Shown here: piece by piece, positions 47,093 to 56,243 of the stretch
Position numbering within the stretch: position 1 is the first letter of the stretch
Layout of the letters: each line of letters starts with the position of its first letter
Assembly: GCF_028765575.1 (NCBI RefSeq)
Contig: NZ_JARACO010000004.1
Location: 1-64,000, forward strand
Reading direction: 5' to 3'
From: Aliivibrio sp. S3MY1
GTDB taxonomy: Bacteria; Pseudomonadota; Gammaproteobacteria; Enterobacterales; Vibrionaceae
DNA length: 64,000 nucleotides
The notes under the pieces: generated by a model
What the model saw: the letters and a program-made list of their open reading frames with translations, nothing else
Told to the model about the DNA's origin: nothing
Databases searched by the model: none
Made by a program: the position numbers and the translations under genes

Positions 47093-48291
47093 TCTATTTC
47101 ATCTATGGTGTTGTAATGCATAAAACCAATGCGAACAACACCACCGCACTCTTCTAGATTTAATTGCTTAACTAAGCCAAGCGCATAAAAATGCCCATTC
47201 CATACACATACATTATGCAAACCTAATGCTTTGGCTACTGCTTCTGGCGTATGGTCTTGAAGTCGAATCGCAAACGTTGGTGTCCGATGAGTGCAATATT
47301 CAGGGTCACTAATCCCAAACAATGAAATCCAAGGTCGACTGTCCAATTTATTTAAAAAATAGTGCGTCAATGCCAATTCATGTTGCTCATATTGAGTAAA
47401 ACTAAAGATAAGTCTTTCTCGTAAACCCAGCTCTTTTACTCCCCATTGAGCCAAATACTCAATAGCGGCAGTAACGCCAACCAACCCTTCAAAGCTTTGT
47501 GTACCTGTCTCAAATCGGCCTGGCCCTATATTTGTAGCAGGCTCAACTTTGTATGGTGAAAGCGTTTGTAACCATTTGGTAGACACATAAGCAATGCCGA
47601 CATGAGGGCCAAAAAATTTATACGCTGAGCAGGCTAAAAAATCACAATCAAGATCTTGCACATCGATCAAATGGTGAGGGGCGTAGTGCACGGCATCAAC
47701 ATATACTATTGCATCAACACCATGCGCAGCGTTAATCATTGACTTCACATCAACTAAAGAGCCAGTGGTATTAGAAGCGAGCGTCGTGGCAACCAACTTG
47801 GTTTTATCAGACAGCAGTGAATAAAAATGATCCATATCTAATGTGCAGTCAGTGGTGTTAACTCGAACCTGATGAACGATTACCCCTTTATCTTCTGCGG
47901 CTTGCTGCCAACTTGATACATTAGAATAATGATCCAACGCGGTAACGATGATCTCATCACCCGCTTTCCATTCTCGACTTATCGCTCGACTTAACTGAAA
48001 CGTTAAGGACGTCATATTAGCACCAAAGACAATATTATTATTGCTTGGTGCATTTAATAGCGCAGCGCAAGAAGAGCGAGCAGTATCCATCACACTATTC
48101 GTTGTTTGGCTTGAAAAAAAATGGCCGCCTAAATTGGAATTAGAATAACCAAGGTACTCAATCATTGCTGTCAGTACAGAATTAGGCACTTGAGAGCCTC
48201 CGGGGCCATCTAAAAACAGCACCGGAAGCTCATTAATTGTTTGCGATAAAGATGAAAATTGCGAACGAGCTTGCTCAGGCGTGAAAGTCAT
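47059..48291 (-). CDS. Class V aminotransferase / cysteine-desulfurase-like protein (VC1184 type)
   Basis: The 410-aa PLP enzyme has 'FLDGPGGSQVPNSVLTAM', 'ISREWKAGDEIIVTALDHYSNVSSW', 'YVDAVHYAPH' and the PLP lysine in 'DFLACSAYKFFGPHVG'. It fits the VC1184 subfamily (TIGR01976) of the class V fold, whose activity is not firmly known. It overlaps the upstream 2OG-Fe dioxygenase gene by 17 bp, so the two are coupled. The ATG at 48291 has AGGA at good spacing; another ATG is at 48297. Confidence 0.87.
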   Translation of the reverse strand: MTFTPEQARSQFSSLSQTINELPVLFLDGPGGSQVPNSVLTAMIEYLGYSNSNLGGHFFSSQTTNSVMDTARSSCAALLNAPSNNNIVFGANMTSLTFQLSRAISREWKAGDEIIVTALDHYSNVSSWQQAAEDKGVIVHQVRVNTTDCTLDMDHFYSLLSDKTKLVATTLASNTTGSLVDVKSMINAAHGVDAIVYVDAVHYAPHHLIDVQDLDCDFLACSAYKFFGPHVGIAYVSTKWLQTLSPYKVEPATNIGPGRFETGTQSFEGLVGVTAAIEYLAQWGVKELGLRERLIFSFTQYEQHELALTHYFLNKLDSRPWISLFGISDPEYCTHRTPTFAIRLQDHTPEAVAKALGLHNVCVWNGHFYALGLVKQLNLEECGGVVRIGFMHYNTIDEIDYLFSLLDALA

Positions 48292-48931
48292 TAACATTAT
48301 CCTTTGCGGTTAATACAAATACATCCATATGCCCTTCCTGATCTTGTTCAATCAATCGAATTGGCTTGCCGTTGTGCCATAGCTTTCTATCATCAACCAT
48401 AGCAACTTCGCCATCTTCTAAAATTTTTCTAAAAAACGGTTCTTCGTTTGAGTCTTTGTATACAAGCAATTCTCCCCCTTCGATATTTGATCGATCGATA
48501 CCAATCAATGCAATATGATCAAAACCATCTTGGTGAACCCCTTCTGGCGCAATTTCGGTTTCTTCATAAATCGCTGCAATTCGCATTTGATGTATTTCAA
48601 TCTCTTGCCCATTAGGTAAATGATTAAGGTCCATAAAGACCTGACACATTTCAGCCATGCCTTCACTGTGTAAGATCTTAGTTTCAATGCCTTCAAACTC
48701 ACGAATCACATCACCTTGGTAATGATTGATCTCTTCACTTTGCACAAAGTTATGTTTATTCGTCTCGATAACGTTGTCGTTCACCATTTTTATAACGGAA
48801 TAACGTCTTAATCGAAAGTTACCGTCCGCATGCATAGTCTTAGGCAGACCAGAAAATGAAGGGGCGAGTTGATGAACTGCCGCATGACTTAATTGTGTCA
48901 GCTGCAATGTGGTATCGTGTGAATGTAGCAT
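48275..48931 (-). CDS. 2-oxoglutarate/Fe(II) dioxygenase (PF10014 type)
   Basis: The 218-aa protein fits the 2OG-Fe_Oxy_2 family: 'NFRLRRYSVIKM', 'APEGVHQDGFDHIALIGIDRSNIEGGELLVY' (HxD iron ligands and GG motif), 'VAMVDDRKLWHNGKPIRL' (distal His). Characterised relatives, such as the Bacillus isoleucine hydroxylase, act on free amino acids. It is translationally coupled to a PLP enzyme, and a LysE-type exporter is divergent from it. Confidence 0.87.
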   Translation of the reverse strand: MLHSHDTTLQLTQLSHAAVHQLAPSFSGLPKTMHADGNFRLRRYSVIKMVNDNVIETNKHNFVQSEEINHYQGDVIREFEGIETKILHSEGMAEMCQVFMDLNHLPNGQEIEIHQMRIAAIYEETEIAPEGVHQDGFDHIALIGIDRSNIEGGELLVYKDSNEEPFFRKILEDGEVAMVDDRKLWHNGKPIRLIEQDQEGHMDVFVLTAKDNVNDFHA

Positions 48932-49418
48932 GATGCCTCCCGCAATAAATTAACATATACTTTACATATCTATTATTTACGCAGAAATGCTGACAAATCA
49001 AACCACACAGTGCTTTACTTCACACAAATTTAAAAATTCAACATATAATTTCAAATTTTTGTTTTATTTAAAAATTAAACACCATTTATCTTTTGTTCTC
49101 ATTAGAGAATCTAGAACTCTTCACTAAAAGTAGAACAATTATTTGATTTTATAGCAAAATTTCACAATAAACTTGTTTATTCCATAATAAAACCAACAAT
49201 AACCGCTAAACACATTTGAATAGAACCAGATAATGCTGAGATGTTCATTAGATAAATCAGTCAACAAATGCCGCTCTTTATTTGCTATTTAAAAATGAAG
49301 CTAAGTTGATTTGTGTAACACTATTATTAAAATTAACATTATCGTGTAAATATTTACATTGCTTTTAAGTTTAATTTCCGTACTCTATTTTGCTATGCCA
49401 TTTTACTTAGTAAATATA
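48932..49418. other. AT-rich divergent intergenic region
   Basis: No gene is seen here. An open frame with TTG and ATG codons joins the exporter gene from 49359, but without ribosome sites. The region must hold divergent promoters for the dioxygenase pair and the exporter; no operator could be recognised. Confidence 0.4.
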
Positions 49419-50039
49419 ATGAATACTGCTATTTTATGGGCTTTTGTCCCTACTTTTTTCTTCGTCTCTGTTACTCCTGGTATGTGCATGACATTAGCAC
49501 TAAGCCTAGGTATGAGTATTGGTTATAAACGCACACTTTGGATGATGGCTGGTGAGTTAGTTGGTGTCGCTATCGTCGCAGTTGCCGCCGTATTAGGTGT
49601 CGCTGCTATTATGCTTAATTACCCATGGTTATTTACTGGATTTAAAGCGGTGGGTGCCAGTTACCTTGCTTATATCGGTATTCAAATGTGGCGCTCAAAA
49701 GGCAAACTTTCCATGACAGGAGAACCAACAGAAGCACCAAAAGGAAAAGATTGGGATTTGGTGGTTCAAGGTTTTGTAACCGCAATAGCTAACCCGAAAG
49801 GTTGGGCTTTTATGGTCTCATTACTTCCTCCATTTATAGATAGTAGTCATGCTATTGCACCGCAATTAATCGCGCTTGTCTCAATCATTTTGGTTTGTGA
49901 ATTTTTATGTATGACACTGTATGCAGCCGGTGGGAAAGGTCTAAAACGTGTACTTGGTCACTCAAATAACGTAAAGATCATGAACCGAATTTCAGGTAGT
50001 TTAATGATTGGTGTTGCGATTTGGTTATTCATTGGATAA
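49419..50039 (+). CDS. LysE/RhtB-family amino-acid exporter
   Basis: The 206-aa protein has about six membrane helices and LysE signatures: 'AFVPTFFFVSVTPGMCMTLALSLGMSIGYKRTLWMMAGELVG', 'FKAVGASYLAYIGIQMWRS', 'GFVTAIANPKGWAFMVSLLPPFID'. The start at 49419 gives the family length; the frame is open to 49359. It is divergent from the hydroxylase/PLP pair, so it may export the modified amino acid. Confidence 0.87.
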   Translation: MNTAILWAFVPTFFFVSVTPGMCMTLALSLGMSIGYKRTLWMMAGELVGVAIVAVAAVLGVAAIMLNYPWLFTGFKAVGASYLAYIGIQMWRSKGKLSMTGEPTEAPKGKDWDLVVQGFVTAIANPKGWAFMVSLLPPFIDSSHAIAPQLIALVSIILVCEFLCMTLYAAGGKGLKRVLGHSNNVKIMNRISGSLMIGVAIWLFIG

Positions 50040-50214
50040 TCAAAAACGTACTGATGGTTGAGTCAGATAATCAACGCTAGTAGTCGCTTAGCTTAATATT
50101 AGATAGAGAAAGGTTAATTGCATTTATATCTAGCAGGTCAAGGCTGATCGAAGCAGTTGAAGGATAAGAAAGTGTGGATGAGTAAAAATAGAGAAAAATT
50201 ACACTATTTAAACA
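50040..50214. other. Gap without recognisable features
   Basis: A gene-free interval between convergent genes; no strong terminator hairpin is evident. Confidence 0.3.
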
Positions 50215-50394
50215 TTAATTTCTCATTACCTCTGCTAGCATATCTAACTCTTCATCAGTAAGCAGTGCCTTCTCTGATTTAGATTTAGCTGTTGCTTTTT
50301 CTTCTAATTTTTTAGCTATCGCATATTGAAGGCTTGTCAGCTGACATACCGTGAGTTCGTTTAACTCACTCTTTAGTGTCTCTGTATTAATCAT
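50215..50394 (-). CDS. Small coiled-coil-like protein, 59 aa
   Basis: The product is unrecognised. It is charged and helical (MINTETLKSELNELTVCQLTSL...KLEEKATAKSKSEKALLTDEELDMLAEVM), with no membrane segment. ATG at 50394 has a GGAG ribosome site 7 nt upstream; a TTG in frame at 50406 is discarded. It is monocistronic and divergent from the PHP phosphatase gene. Confidence 0.65.
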   Translation of the reverse strand: MINTETLKSELNELTVCQLTSLQYAIAKKLEEKATAKSKSEKALLTDEELDMLAEVMRN

Positions 50395-50536
50395 AACAAA
50401 CTCCAAATATCTTAACTTTTCATCAACAATATAAATGTTACTTCTCTTTTTCCTACACTTTGTCAGACAAATGTCAAAGCTAAAAGTTGCAAAAATCGGT
50501 TATACTGATCGCATTATAGTTTAAAGGAGAAAACTA

Positions 50537-51286
50537 ATGCGCATTCAAGTGGATACTCATACTCATACCTACGCTAGTGGCCATGCTTACAGTACAATCA
50601 GCGAAAATGCTTTTTCTGCCTCTCAACTTGGTTTACCAATGTTTTGCACTACTGATCATGCCTCTTCAATGCCAGGTGCACCACATTACTGGTTTTTTAG
50701 CAATCAAAGAGTACTCCCCCGCTTTCTCCATGGCGTCGCTATTATCAGAGGCTGTGAAGTTAACATCTGTAATATTGAAGGAGATATTGATATACCTCTT
50801 TCTGTTGATTCAAACCTAGATTGGGTCATTGCTAGTTTCCATGAACCGGTTTTTCCTCCTCAAAATAAAGACGTTCATACACAAGCTCTTTTGAATATTA
50901 TTCAATCTGGTCGAGTCGATGCATTAGGCCATCTTGGAAACCCTAACTTTGACTTTAATTTTGAAGAAGTCATTCAATGCGCAGTAGATAACAACGTCGC
51001 AATAGAGATCAACAATACCTCTCTAAAAGGCGGTAGCCGCATCGGCAGTATTGACCGTTGTTATGACATTGCCAAAGTGGCTAAAGAGCTAGGAGCCTAT
51101 ATCACCACAGGAAGTGATGCGCATTTCTGTGCAGATATTGGTAAGTTTGAAAAGGTAGAACTACTTATTGATGCTGTCGATTTTCCATTAGATAAAGTTA
51201 TCACTCACACCCCGAAGCAGTTTCTTCAATTTCTAAACCTACGTGGGCAAGAGTCTATTTCTGAATTTGAGGTATTTACTAAGTAA
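50537..51286 (+). CDS. ycdX: PHP-domain phosphatase (YcdX-like)
   Basis: The 249-aa protein has the PHP trinuclear metal-site motifs in order: '[19 protein letters not shown]', '[13 protein letters not shown]', 'RGCEVNI', 'VIASFHEP', 'DALGHLGNP' and 'TGSDAHF'. E. coli YcdX, of the same size, hydrolyses phosphate esters. AAAGGAG lies 8 nt upstream of the ATG. It is monocistronic with a strong terminator. Confidence 0.92.
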   Translation: MRIQVDTHTHTYASGHAYSTISENAFSASQLGLPMFCTTDHASSMPGAPHYWFFSNQRVLPRFLHGVAIIRGCEVNICNIEGDIDIPLSVDSNLDWVIASFHEPVFPPQNKDVHTQALLNIIQSGRVDALGHLGNPNFDFNFEEVIQCAVDNNVAIEINNTSLKGGSRIGSIDRCYDIAKVAKELGAYITTGSDAHFCADIGKFEKVELLIDAVDFPLDKVITHTPKQFLQFLNLRGQESISEFEVFTK

Positions 51287-51344
51287 TACCTATCGTAACA
51301 AATCACTGATTCGTATGATCTGAAAATTGACTTATGGCAGATAT

Positions 51345-51380
51345 AAAAAATGGAAGACCATCTCTGGTCTTCCATTTTTA
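51345..51380. terminator. Bidirectional terminator between ycdX and ybiT
   Basis: TGGAAGACCA (51351-51360) and TGGTCTTCCA (51365-51374) form a perfect 10-bp stem with a 4-nt loop, flanked by six A and five T. Confidence 0.93.
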
Positions 51381-51409
51381 TTTGTTATCCAGAATATGAG
51401 ATTTCTGAA

Positions 51410-53005
51410 TTAGCCTTTTAGGCCTTGTTTCGTTAAGTACTCTTCGTAAGTACCGTGGAAATCGTTAACGCCATCTTTTGTGATTTCAATGATGCGTGTT
51501 GCAATAGAAGATACAAACTGACGGTCATGAGATACAAACATTAATGTACCTTTGTAGTTCTCAAGCGCCAAGTTCAATGCTTCGATTGATTCCATATCCA
51601 TGTGGTTTGTTGGTTCATCCATAAGAAGGATGTTTGGTCTTTGCATGATTAGCTTACCAAATAACATACGACCTTGCTCACCACCAGAAATTACTTTTAC
51701 CGATTTCTTAATGTCACTTTGAGAGAAAAGCATACGACCAAGGATACCGCGAACAACTTGCTCGTCATCACCTTCTTGTTTCCACTGTCCCATCCAATCT
51801 AATAGGTTTAGATCTTCTTCAAAGTCATGGCTGTGATCTTGTGCATAAAAACCGATGTTGTGGTTTTCAGACCATTTCACCATACCTGCCATTGGTTCCA
51901 TTTCACCAGCAAGCGTATTAAGGAACGTTGATTTACCGATACCATTCTCACCGATGATAGCAATACGCTCACCCACTTCAACCATTAGGTTTACGCCGTT
52001 GATTAGAATATTTTCATCGTAACCTTGTTTTAGGCCTTCAACTTCTAATGCGTTACGGAAAAGTGGTTTTTCTTGATCAAAACGAATGAATGGAGATTGA
52101 CGGCTAGATGCTTTAATCTCTGTTAGTTCAATTTTATCTAAACGTTTTTGACGAGACGTTGCTTGTTTTGCTTTCGATGCGTTTGCAGAGAAACGGCTTA
52201 CGAACGTTTGTAAATCAGCAATTTGTGCTTTCTTCTTAGCATTGTCTGCTTGAAGTTGCTCACGAGCTTGCGTTGCTGCTGTCATGTATTCATCGTAGTT
52301 GCCAGGGAACAGGCAAATATTTCCGTAATCGACATCAGCCATGTGTGTACATACTGCGTTCAAGAAATGACGGTCATGCGAGATGATGATCATTGTGCAG
52401 TTACGAGCCAGAAGGATTTCTTCTAACCACGCAATAGTATGCATATCCAAGTTGTTCGTTGGTTCATCAAGAAGCATGATGTCTGGTTCAGCAAACAGTA
52501 CTTGAGCTAGTAGAACACGAACTTTAAGACCTGGAGCAACTTCGCTCATTAAGCCAAAATGCTGTGATTCAGGAAGACCTAGGCCTAATAGAAGTTCACC
52601 AGCACGAGCTTCTGCTGAGTAACCATCCATTTCACCAAATTCAGTTTCTAAATCACCAACACGCATACCATCTTCATCTGACATTTCAGGTAAAGAATAG
52701 ATACGGTCACGCTCTTCTTTTACTTTCCATAGCTCTTTATGACCCATGATTACGGTGTCGATTACTGTGAATTCTTCGAATGCGAACTGGTCTTGACCTA
52801 ATTTAGCCATACGTTCGTTAGGATCAGTAGATACTGTACCGCCTGACTGTTCTAACTCTCCACCTAAGATTTTCATGAAGGTAGATTTACCACAGCCGTT
52901 TGCGCCGATTAAACCGTAACGGTTACCGTTACCAAACTTAACAGAAATATTTTCAAAAAGTGGCTTATCGCCAAATTGCATTGTGATGTTAGCAGTCGTT
53001 AGCAC
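51410..53005 (-). CDS. ybiT: ABC-F family ATPase YbiT
   Basis: The 531-aa ABC-F protein has two ATP-binding domains joined by the P-site linker and matches E. coli YbiT (530 aa) throughout. Walker A motifs are 'GANGCGKST' and 'GENGIGKST'. The first signature is degenerate ('[15 protein letters not shown]'), as in YbiT; the second is '[12 protein letters not shown]'. ABC-F proteins act on the ribosome. GTG at 53005 has GGAA upstream; an ATG four codons earlier would sit on that ribosome site. Confidence 0.94.
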   Translation of the reverse strand: MLTTANITMQFGDKPLFENISVKFGNGNRYGLIGANGCGKSTFMKILGGELEQSGGTVSTDPNERMAKLGQDQFAFEEFTVIDTVIMGHKELWKVKEERDRIYSLPEMSDEDGMRVGDLETEFGEMDGYSAEARAGELLLGLGLPESQHFGLMSEVAPGLKVRVLLAQVLFAEPDIMLLDEPTNNLDMHTIAWLEEILLARNCTMIIISHDRHFLNAVCTHMADVDYGNICLFPGNYDEYMTAATQAREQLQADNAKKKAQIADLQTFVSRFSANASKAKQATSRQKRLDKIELTEIKASSRQSPFIRFDQEKPLFRNALEVEGLKQGYDENILINGVNLMVEVGERIAIIGENGIGKSTFLNTLAGEMEPMAGMVKWSENHNIGFYAQDHSHDFEEDLNLLDWMGQWKQEGDDEQVVRGILGRMLFSQSDIKKSVKVISGGEQGRMLFGKLIMQRPNILLMDEPTNHMDMESIEALNLALENYKGTLMFVSHDRQFVSSIATRIIEITKDGVNDFHGTYEEYLTKQGLKG

Positions 53006-53036
53006 AGTACATTCCAATTAGTTATTCAAATAGACA

Positions 53037-53066
53037 TAAAAAAACTGGCCCATACGTCCAGCTTTT
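53037..53066 (-). terminator. Possible terminator upstream of ybiT
   Basis: On the minus strand AGCTGG...CCAGTT makes a short stem and is followed by a run of T. It lies about 120 bp past the end of the VOC gene. Confidence 0.45.
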
Positions 53067-53184
53067 CGAATTTCAGGCGATTATAGCAGCATTTGTGATT
53101 TACATCACTGTTTATTCTGCCTTATTATCTTCAAAGGCTTACCTTTAAGCGCCAGAGAGCGAAAAGAGCGTCGAACATCATTAC

Positions 53185-53670
53185 TTATTCGTATTCTGCA
53201 GAGTACGTTTCTTTATAAGTGTGAGAATAAAGCTCAAATAGATTGCCAAATGGGTCTTCTAAATACACCATTTGTGATGTGTTGTTATCATCTTCTGGGT
53301 GATAACGCATGATATCCATACGAACTTTACCGCCACATTCTTCAGTACGAGCAATCACTCCGTGGAAGTCATCCGTTTGAAGACAGAAATGGAAAATACC
53401 AATGCGAGAGAAATCAACTTCATGGCGTTCTTGGCGCTCTTTCATTTCAAATAACTCAAAACCAATGCCGTCTTTTGTTAATAAATGCGCGATATTGAAA
53501 CCTTTAAAGCCTTCGCCAAACACGGCGATACACATTCTACCAATGGCTGTTTCACGCTCTTCTTGAACTTTGGTGTTACCCATTACCACTTCAAGACCAA
53601 GTGCTTTAGTATAAAACTCAACCGCTTTATCCATATCGCCAACCATAATACCTACATGATTCATTTTCAT
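53185..53670 (-). CDS. VOC-family (glyoxalase/dioxygenase-like) protein
   Basis: The 161-aa protein has two VOC repeats: 'MNHVGIMVGDMDKAVEFYTKALGLEVVMG' at the start and 'RIGIFHFCLQTDDFHGVIARTEECGGKVRMD' later. 'MVYLEDPFGNLFELYSHTYKETYS' is at the end. Metal ligands His and Glu are in place. The substrate is unknown. It is the last ordinary gene before the repeat-flanked accessory blocks. Confidence 0.88.
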   Translation of the reverse strand: MKMNHVGIMVGDMDKAVEFYTKALGLEVVMGNTKVQEERETAIGRMCIAVFGEGFKGFNIAHLLTKDGIGFELFEMKERQERHEVDFSRIGIFHFCLQTDDFHGVIARTEECGGKVRMDIMRYHPEDDNNTSQMVYLEDPFGNLFELYSHTYKETYSAEYE

Positions 53671-53867
53671 AATTTACCTCAAATTCAGTTTTTTAATTTA
53701 TTGTTCGTTTCGATGAGGTAATAATAGATAAAACCAATAATAACGTGAAATTATCAATAATTATTATTTTGATAAATTTACGTTATGATAAGTTAGGGTG
53801 ATGATTGAAACTCTTTATCAACGCAGTGGTATTGATTCTTAATAACTTAATTGAATACGACAATAAA

Positions 53868-54037
53868 AAAAAAGCGAGCTATTATAGCTCGCTTTTAAAT
53901 CTATGTTTTTATTATAATTTACAGCAATTCAACAGACTGTTGAGCAATTACGAATTCTTCGTTGGTTGGCAACCTATTAGTATTGCACCTACTAACACGG
54001 ATTTGGACATTTATGTGTCAGTGGTTTTGCTAAATTA
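53868..54037 (-). repeat. ackA-tail/terminator repeat, copy 1
   Basis: The first of three related copies. On the minus strand it carries the coding tail PTNEEFVIAQQSVELL-stop (53919-53969), like the end of acetate kinase, then a terminator with stem GCGAGCT/AGCTCGC (53874-53892) and T run. The tail sits 3' of a ~65-bp segment shared with copy 2 that is not ackA. The acetate-kinase assignment rests on the PTNEE-VIAQ motif seen at the end of E. coli AckA. Confidence 0.75.
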
Positions 54038-54139
54038 GTAAGCTAGATAAAGCTCATGGGCATAAGCAACCGCTTGCTCTCTGGTAAGGCCTGAAAGTTG
54101 TAACTTACGAATGGCTTGGTACAGTTCACTCCTACGCAT
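54035..54139 (-). CDS. Very small ORF, 34 aa, at the block edge
   Basis: ATG at 54139 opens MRRSELYQAIRKLQLSGLTREQ... and ends in ...LYLAY. It is amphipathic and helical, with GAGAAG upstream as a weak ribosome site. It follows the truncated cREC gene by 45 bp and its stop lies in repeat copy 1. It may be a real small protein of the Sir2 operon or chance. Confidence 0.35.
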   Translation of the reverse strand: MRRSELYQAIRKLQLSGLTREQAVAYAHELYLAY

Positions 54140-54184
54140 AATGCTTCTCGTATATTTAATACTAACCATACATTAGGTCTGTGC

Positions 54185-54385
54185 TTAAAATTCATTCAAC
54201 TGGCTGTGAGCAGATGATAGTAACTCTATGTTGACTATACCTAGTGACACCTTATGCATCACTGGTGAGTTGGCGCTATGAATGTGAATAATTGGTGGTT
54301 TGAAACCTCGCAAAACAACAGCTTCTTCGTTCCATAACACTACATCATAACCAATACCGTGCTCATCATCTAAATAAACATTCAT
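54185..54385 (-). pseudogene. cREC-type receiver protein with internal deletion
   Basis: The 66-aa product starts MNVYLDDEHGIGYDVVLWNEEAVVLRGFKPP and lines up with the intact cREC gene at 58036. About 36 residues between 'YLDD' and 'GIG-GY' are missing, including the conserved SLDHDLGDD segment. The break lies between two short DD-E repeats, as expected for a slip deletion. It keeps the frame and overlaps the sirtuin stop by 4 bp (ATGA), so it is still translated but probably inactive. Confidence 0.7.
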
Positions 54386-55101
54386 TTGCATTTACCACTA
54401 ACTTCCAACTTTCGCCAGTTCTTACATATAACAGGAACGACATTTGTTGCCTTACCTCTCATGAACTTGTAACTAAATGGAATTTTCCCTTTAATTTCAA
54501 GGGAAACAAGAATTTTCTCAGCCCTGAATGGCGCTTTATTGAGTAAGCTAGCGGCTGGCTGAACTGATAGAGAGCTTCCAACGCCAAGTACTTTGTAAGC
54601 AGACTTAATATGTTCCCTCGCCTCATCTAAGTGCATCACAGGTTCGCCAAACCACACAATATTAGGTCTCAATTGGCTATTTAATTCACAATGTTGACCA
54701 ATCTCAATCCGCTTATCCCAGTCATAAATAATTGAAGATTCAATGCTACTTTGGGCACGGTTTAACTGCCCATGTAGGTGAATCACTTTCGAACTGCCAG
54801 CTCTTTCATGCAAGTCATCAACATTCTGAGTAATTATGACCACGTCATATACATCCTCTAACTCAGCTAGTGCTATGTGAGCTTTGTTAGGTTGTGCATT
54901 TTTAGCGGCAACTTTACGCTGATTGTAAAAGTTCAGCACTAGCTTAGGGTTACGCTCAAAGGCATCTTTCGTTGCTAGTTCATGAATAGGGTAACTTTCC
55001 CATAATCCATCACCATCTCGAAAAGTGCGCAAACCACTTTCGGCACTTATACCCGCGCCTGTAAACACAACAATCTTTCTCTTTTCTGTGTTATTTACCA
55101 T
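54382..55101 (-). CDS. Sir2-family NAD-dependent protein, zinc-module lost
   Basis: The 239-aa sirtuin has 'VVFTGAGISAESGLRTFRDGDGLW', 'VIITQNVDDLHERAGSSKVIHLHGQL' (catalytic His) and 'RPNIVWFGEPV', then 'GVGSSLSVQPAASLL'. Four zinc-binding cysteines expected between HLHG and RPNIVWFGE are absent (one Cys only). It may deacylate, or use NAD in another way. The second of two ATGs (55101) is best spaced from GGGAG. It is divergent from the WYL regulator gene over two operator-like sites and is coupled to a cREC gene. Confidence 0.88.
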   Translation of the reverse strand: MVNNTEKRKIVVFTGAGISAESGLRTFRDGDGLWESYPIHELATKDAFERNPKLVLNFYNQRKVAAKNAQPNKAHIALAELEDVYDVVIITQNVDDLHERAGSSKVIHLHGQLNRAQSSIESSIIYDWDKRIEIGQHCELNSQLRPNIVWFGEPVMHLDEAREHIKSAYKVLGVGSSLSVQPAASLLNKAPFRAEKILVSLEIKGKIPFSYKFMRGKATNVVPVICKNWRKLEVSGKCK

Positions 55102-55149
55102 CATCTTCTCCCGTGATTAAACTGTTGAGACTAATAGTAAATAAGATAT

Positions 55150-55166
55150 GCGACAGATTTTGACGC
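55150..55166. promoter_or_regulatory. WYL-regulon operator-like site A
   Basis: GCGACAGATTTTGACGC is the first of three 17-bp imperfect palindromes in this block. It lies 49 bp upstream of the sirtuin start and about 40 bp (four helical turns) from site B. Confidence 0.65.
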
Positions 55167-55189
55167 ATAGCGTTATTTAAATCTTTTAT

Positions 55190-55206
55190 GCGACATATTC
55201 TGACGC
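55190..55206. promoter_or_regulatory. WYL-regulon operator-like site B
   Basis: GCGACATATTCTGACGC shares the GCGACA-n-GNCGC frame and length with sites A and C. It ends 21 bp before the WYL regulator start, a position expected for autorepression. Confidence 0.65.
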
Positions 55207-55227
55207 AGAATCTATTTTCATGAGATA

Positions 55228-56235
55228 ATGCATCTAAATAAATCAAACAAAAAAACTATGGATAGCGGATTAAGAAAATTAACAATACTTGCTAAATTAT
55301 CTCGATACAGAAAAATCTCTGCTTCTGAAATTCAAAAGCAATTAGCGGATGAAGGGGAAGTTATTTCATTAAGAACCGTTCAAAGAGATCTTATTGAGTT
55401 GGCTAGTAAATTTCCTGTATGTGGTGATGAAAGCAAACCTATCGGATGGTATATAGATAAGCATGCAGAACTAACCTTACCTGATTTTGATCTGACGACA
55501 TCTATCACTTTCGCAATGGCTGATAAGCATTTAACTCACTTACTTCCTCCAGCTATGCGTAATCGATTAGAACCTTACTTTAGAACAGCAAAGCAATTTT
55601 TACGCTCTGAAAGTATAAATAAGAACAGTCATTGGCCTGATAAAATCGCTATTCATAGCAAAGGTCTACCATTACATCCTACTGATATATCCGAATCCAT
55701 TATTGAATCTATTTTTAGTGCGGTGCTTTCTGAACAGTGCTTAACACTCACTTATCATTCATTAAGCACTAATGATAAGCATTGTTTTACTTTTCATCCT
55801 TATGGCATTGTCGTTCGCGGAGAACGTTCGTATCTAATCGGTACATACGATGGTTATTCAGACATAAGACAACTGGCATTTAATCGAATTACCCATGCAG
55901 AAAAACTAAAACAACAAGCACAGATCACATCTGAGTTTTCTTTAAAGACCTTTCTTAATACAGGCAGAATGGGGGTTATTCGTGATGATAAAAAACTAGA
56001 TATAAAACTCTGGATCACCCCTGTTTTAGAAAGAATATTAACAGAAACCCCTTTATCTGAAGATCAATATATAGAGGAAAAAGAAGACGATTATCTTGTT
56101 ACTGCATCTGTTGATGATACGGAAGAGCTGAGGCATTGGATCTTATCCATGTGTAACCACATTACCGTTTTATCTCCTGTGTCATTACGCGAAGAAATTA
56201 AAGACACATTACGCCAATCACTTGAATATTATTAG
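55228..56235 (+). CDS. HTH-WYL-WCX transcriptional regulator
   Basis: The 335-aa protein has an N-terminal winged HTH ('KISASEIQKQLADEGEVISLRTVQRDLIELASKFP'), a WYL domain at about 165-235 ('LTLTYHSL...HPYGIVVRGERSYLIGTYDGYSDIRQLAFNRI') and a C-terminal WCX-like part. WYL regulators such as BrxR and CapW repress phage-defence operons and sense nucleic-acid or nucleotide ligands. It is divergent from Sir2-cREC and directly upstream of a PD-(D/E)XK-like gene. Sites A and B suggest autoregulation. It starts at the ATG at 55228, just after GAGATA. Confidence 0.88.
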   Translation: MHLNKSNKKTMDSGLRKLTILAKLSRYRKISASEIQKQLADEGEVISLRTVQRDLIELASKFPVCGDESKPIGWYIDKHAELTLPDFDLTTSITFAMADKHLTHLLPPAMRNRLEPYFRTAKQFLRSESINKNSHWPDKIAIHSKGLPLHPTDISESIIESIFSAVLSEQCLTLTYHSLSTNDKHCFTFHPYGIVVRGERSYLIGTYDGYSDIRQLAFNRITHAEKLKQQAQITSEFSLKTFLNTGRMGVIRDDKKLDIKLWITPVLERILTETPLSEDQYIEEKEDDYLVTASVDDTEELRHWILSMCNHITVLSPVSLREEIKDTLRQSLEYY

Positions 56236-56243
56236 GTATATAA

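Noticed and set aside
53805..54038. Plus-strand open frame across repeat copy 1
   Set aside because: It and the similar frame at 60987-61217 are made by translating the terminator and the antisense of the ackA-like tail. Their likeness to each other comes from the DNA repeat.
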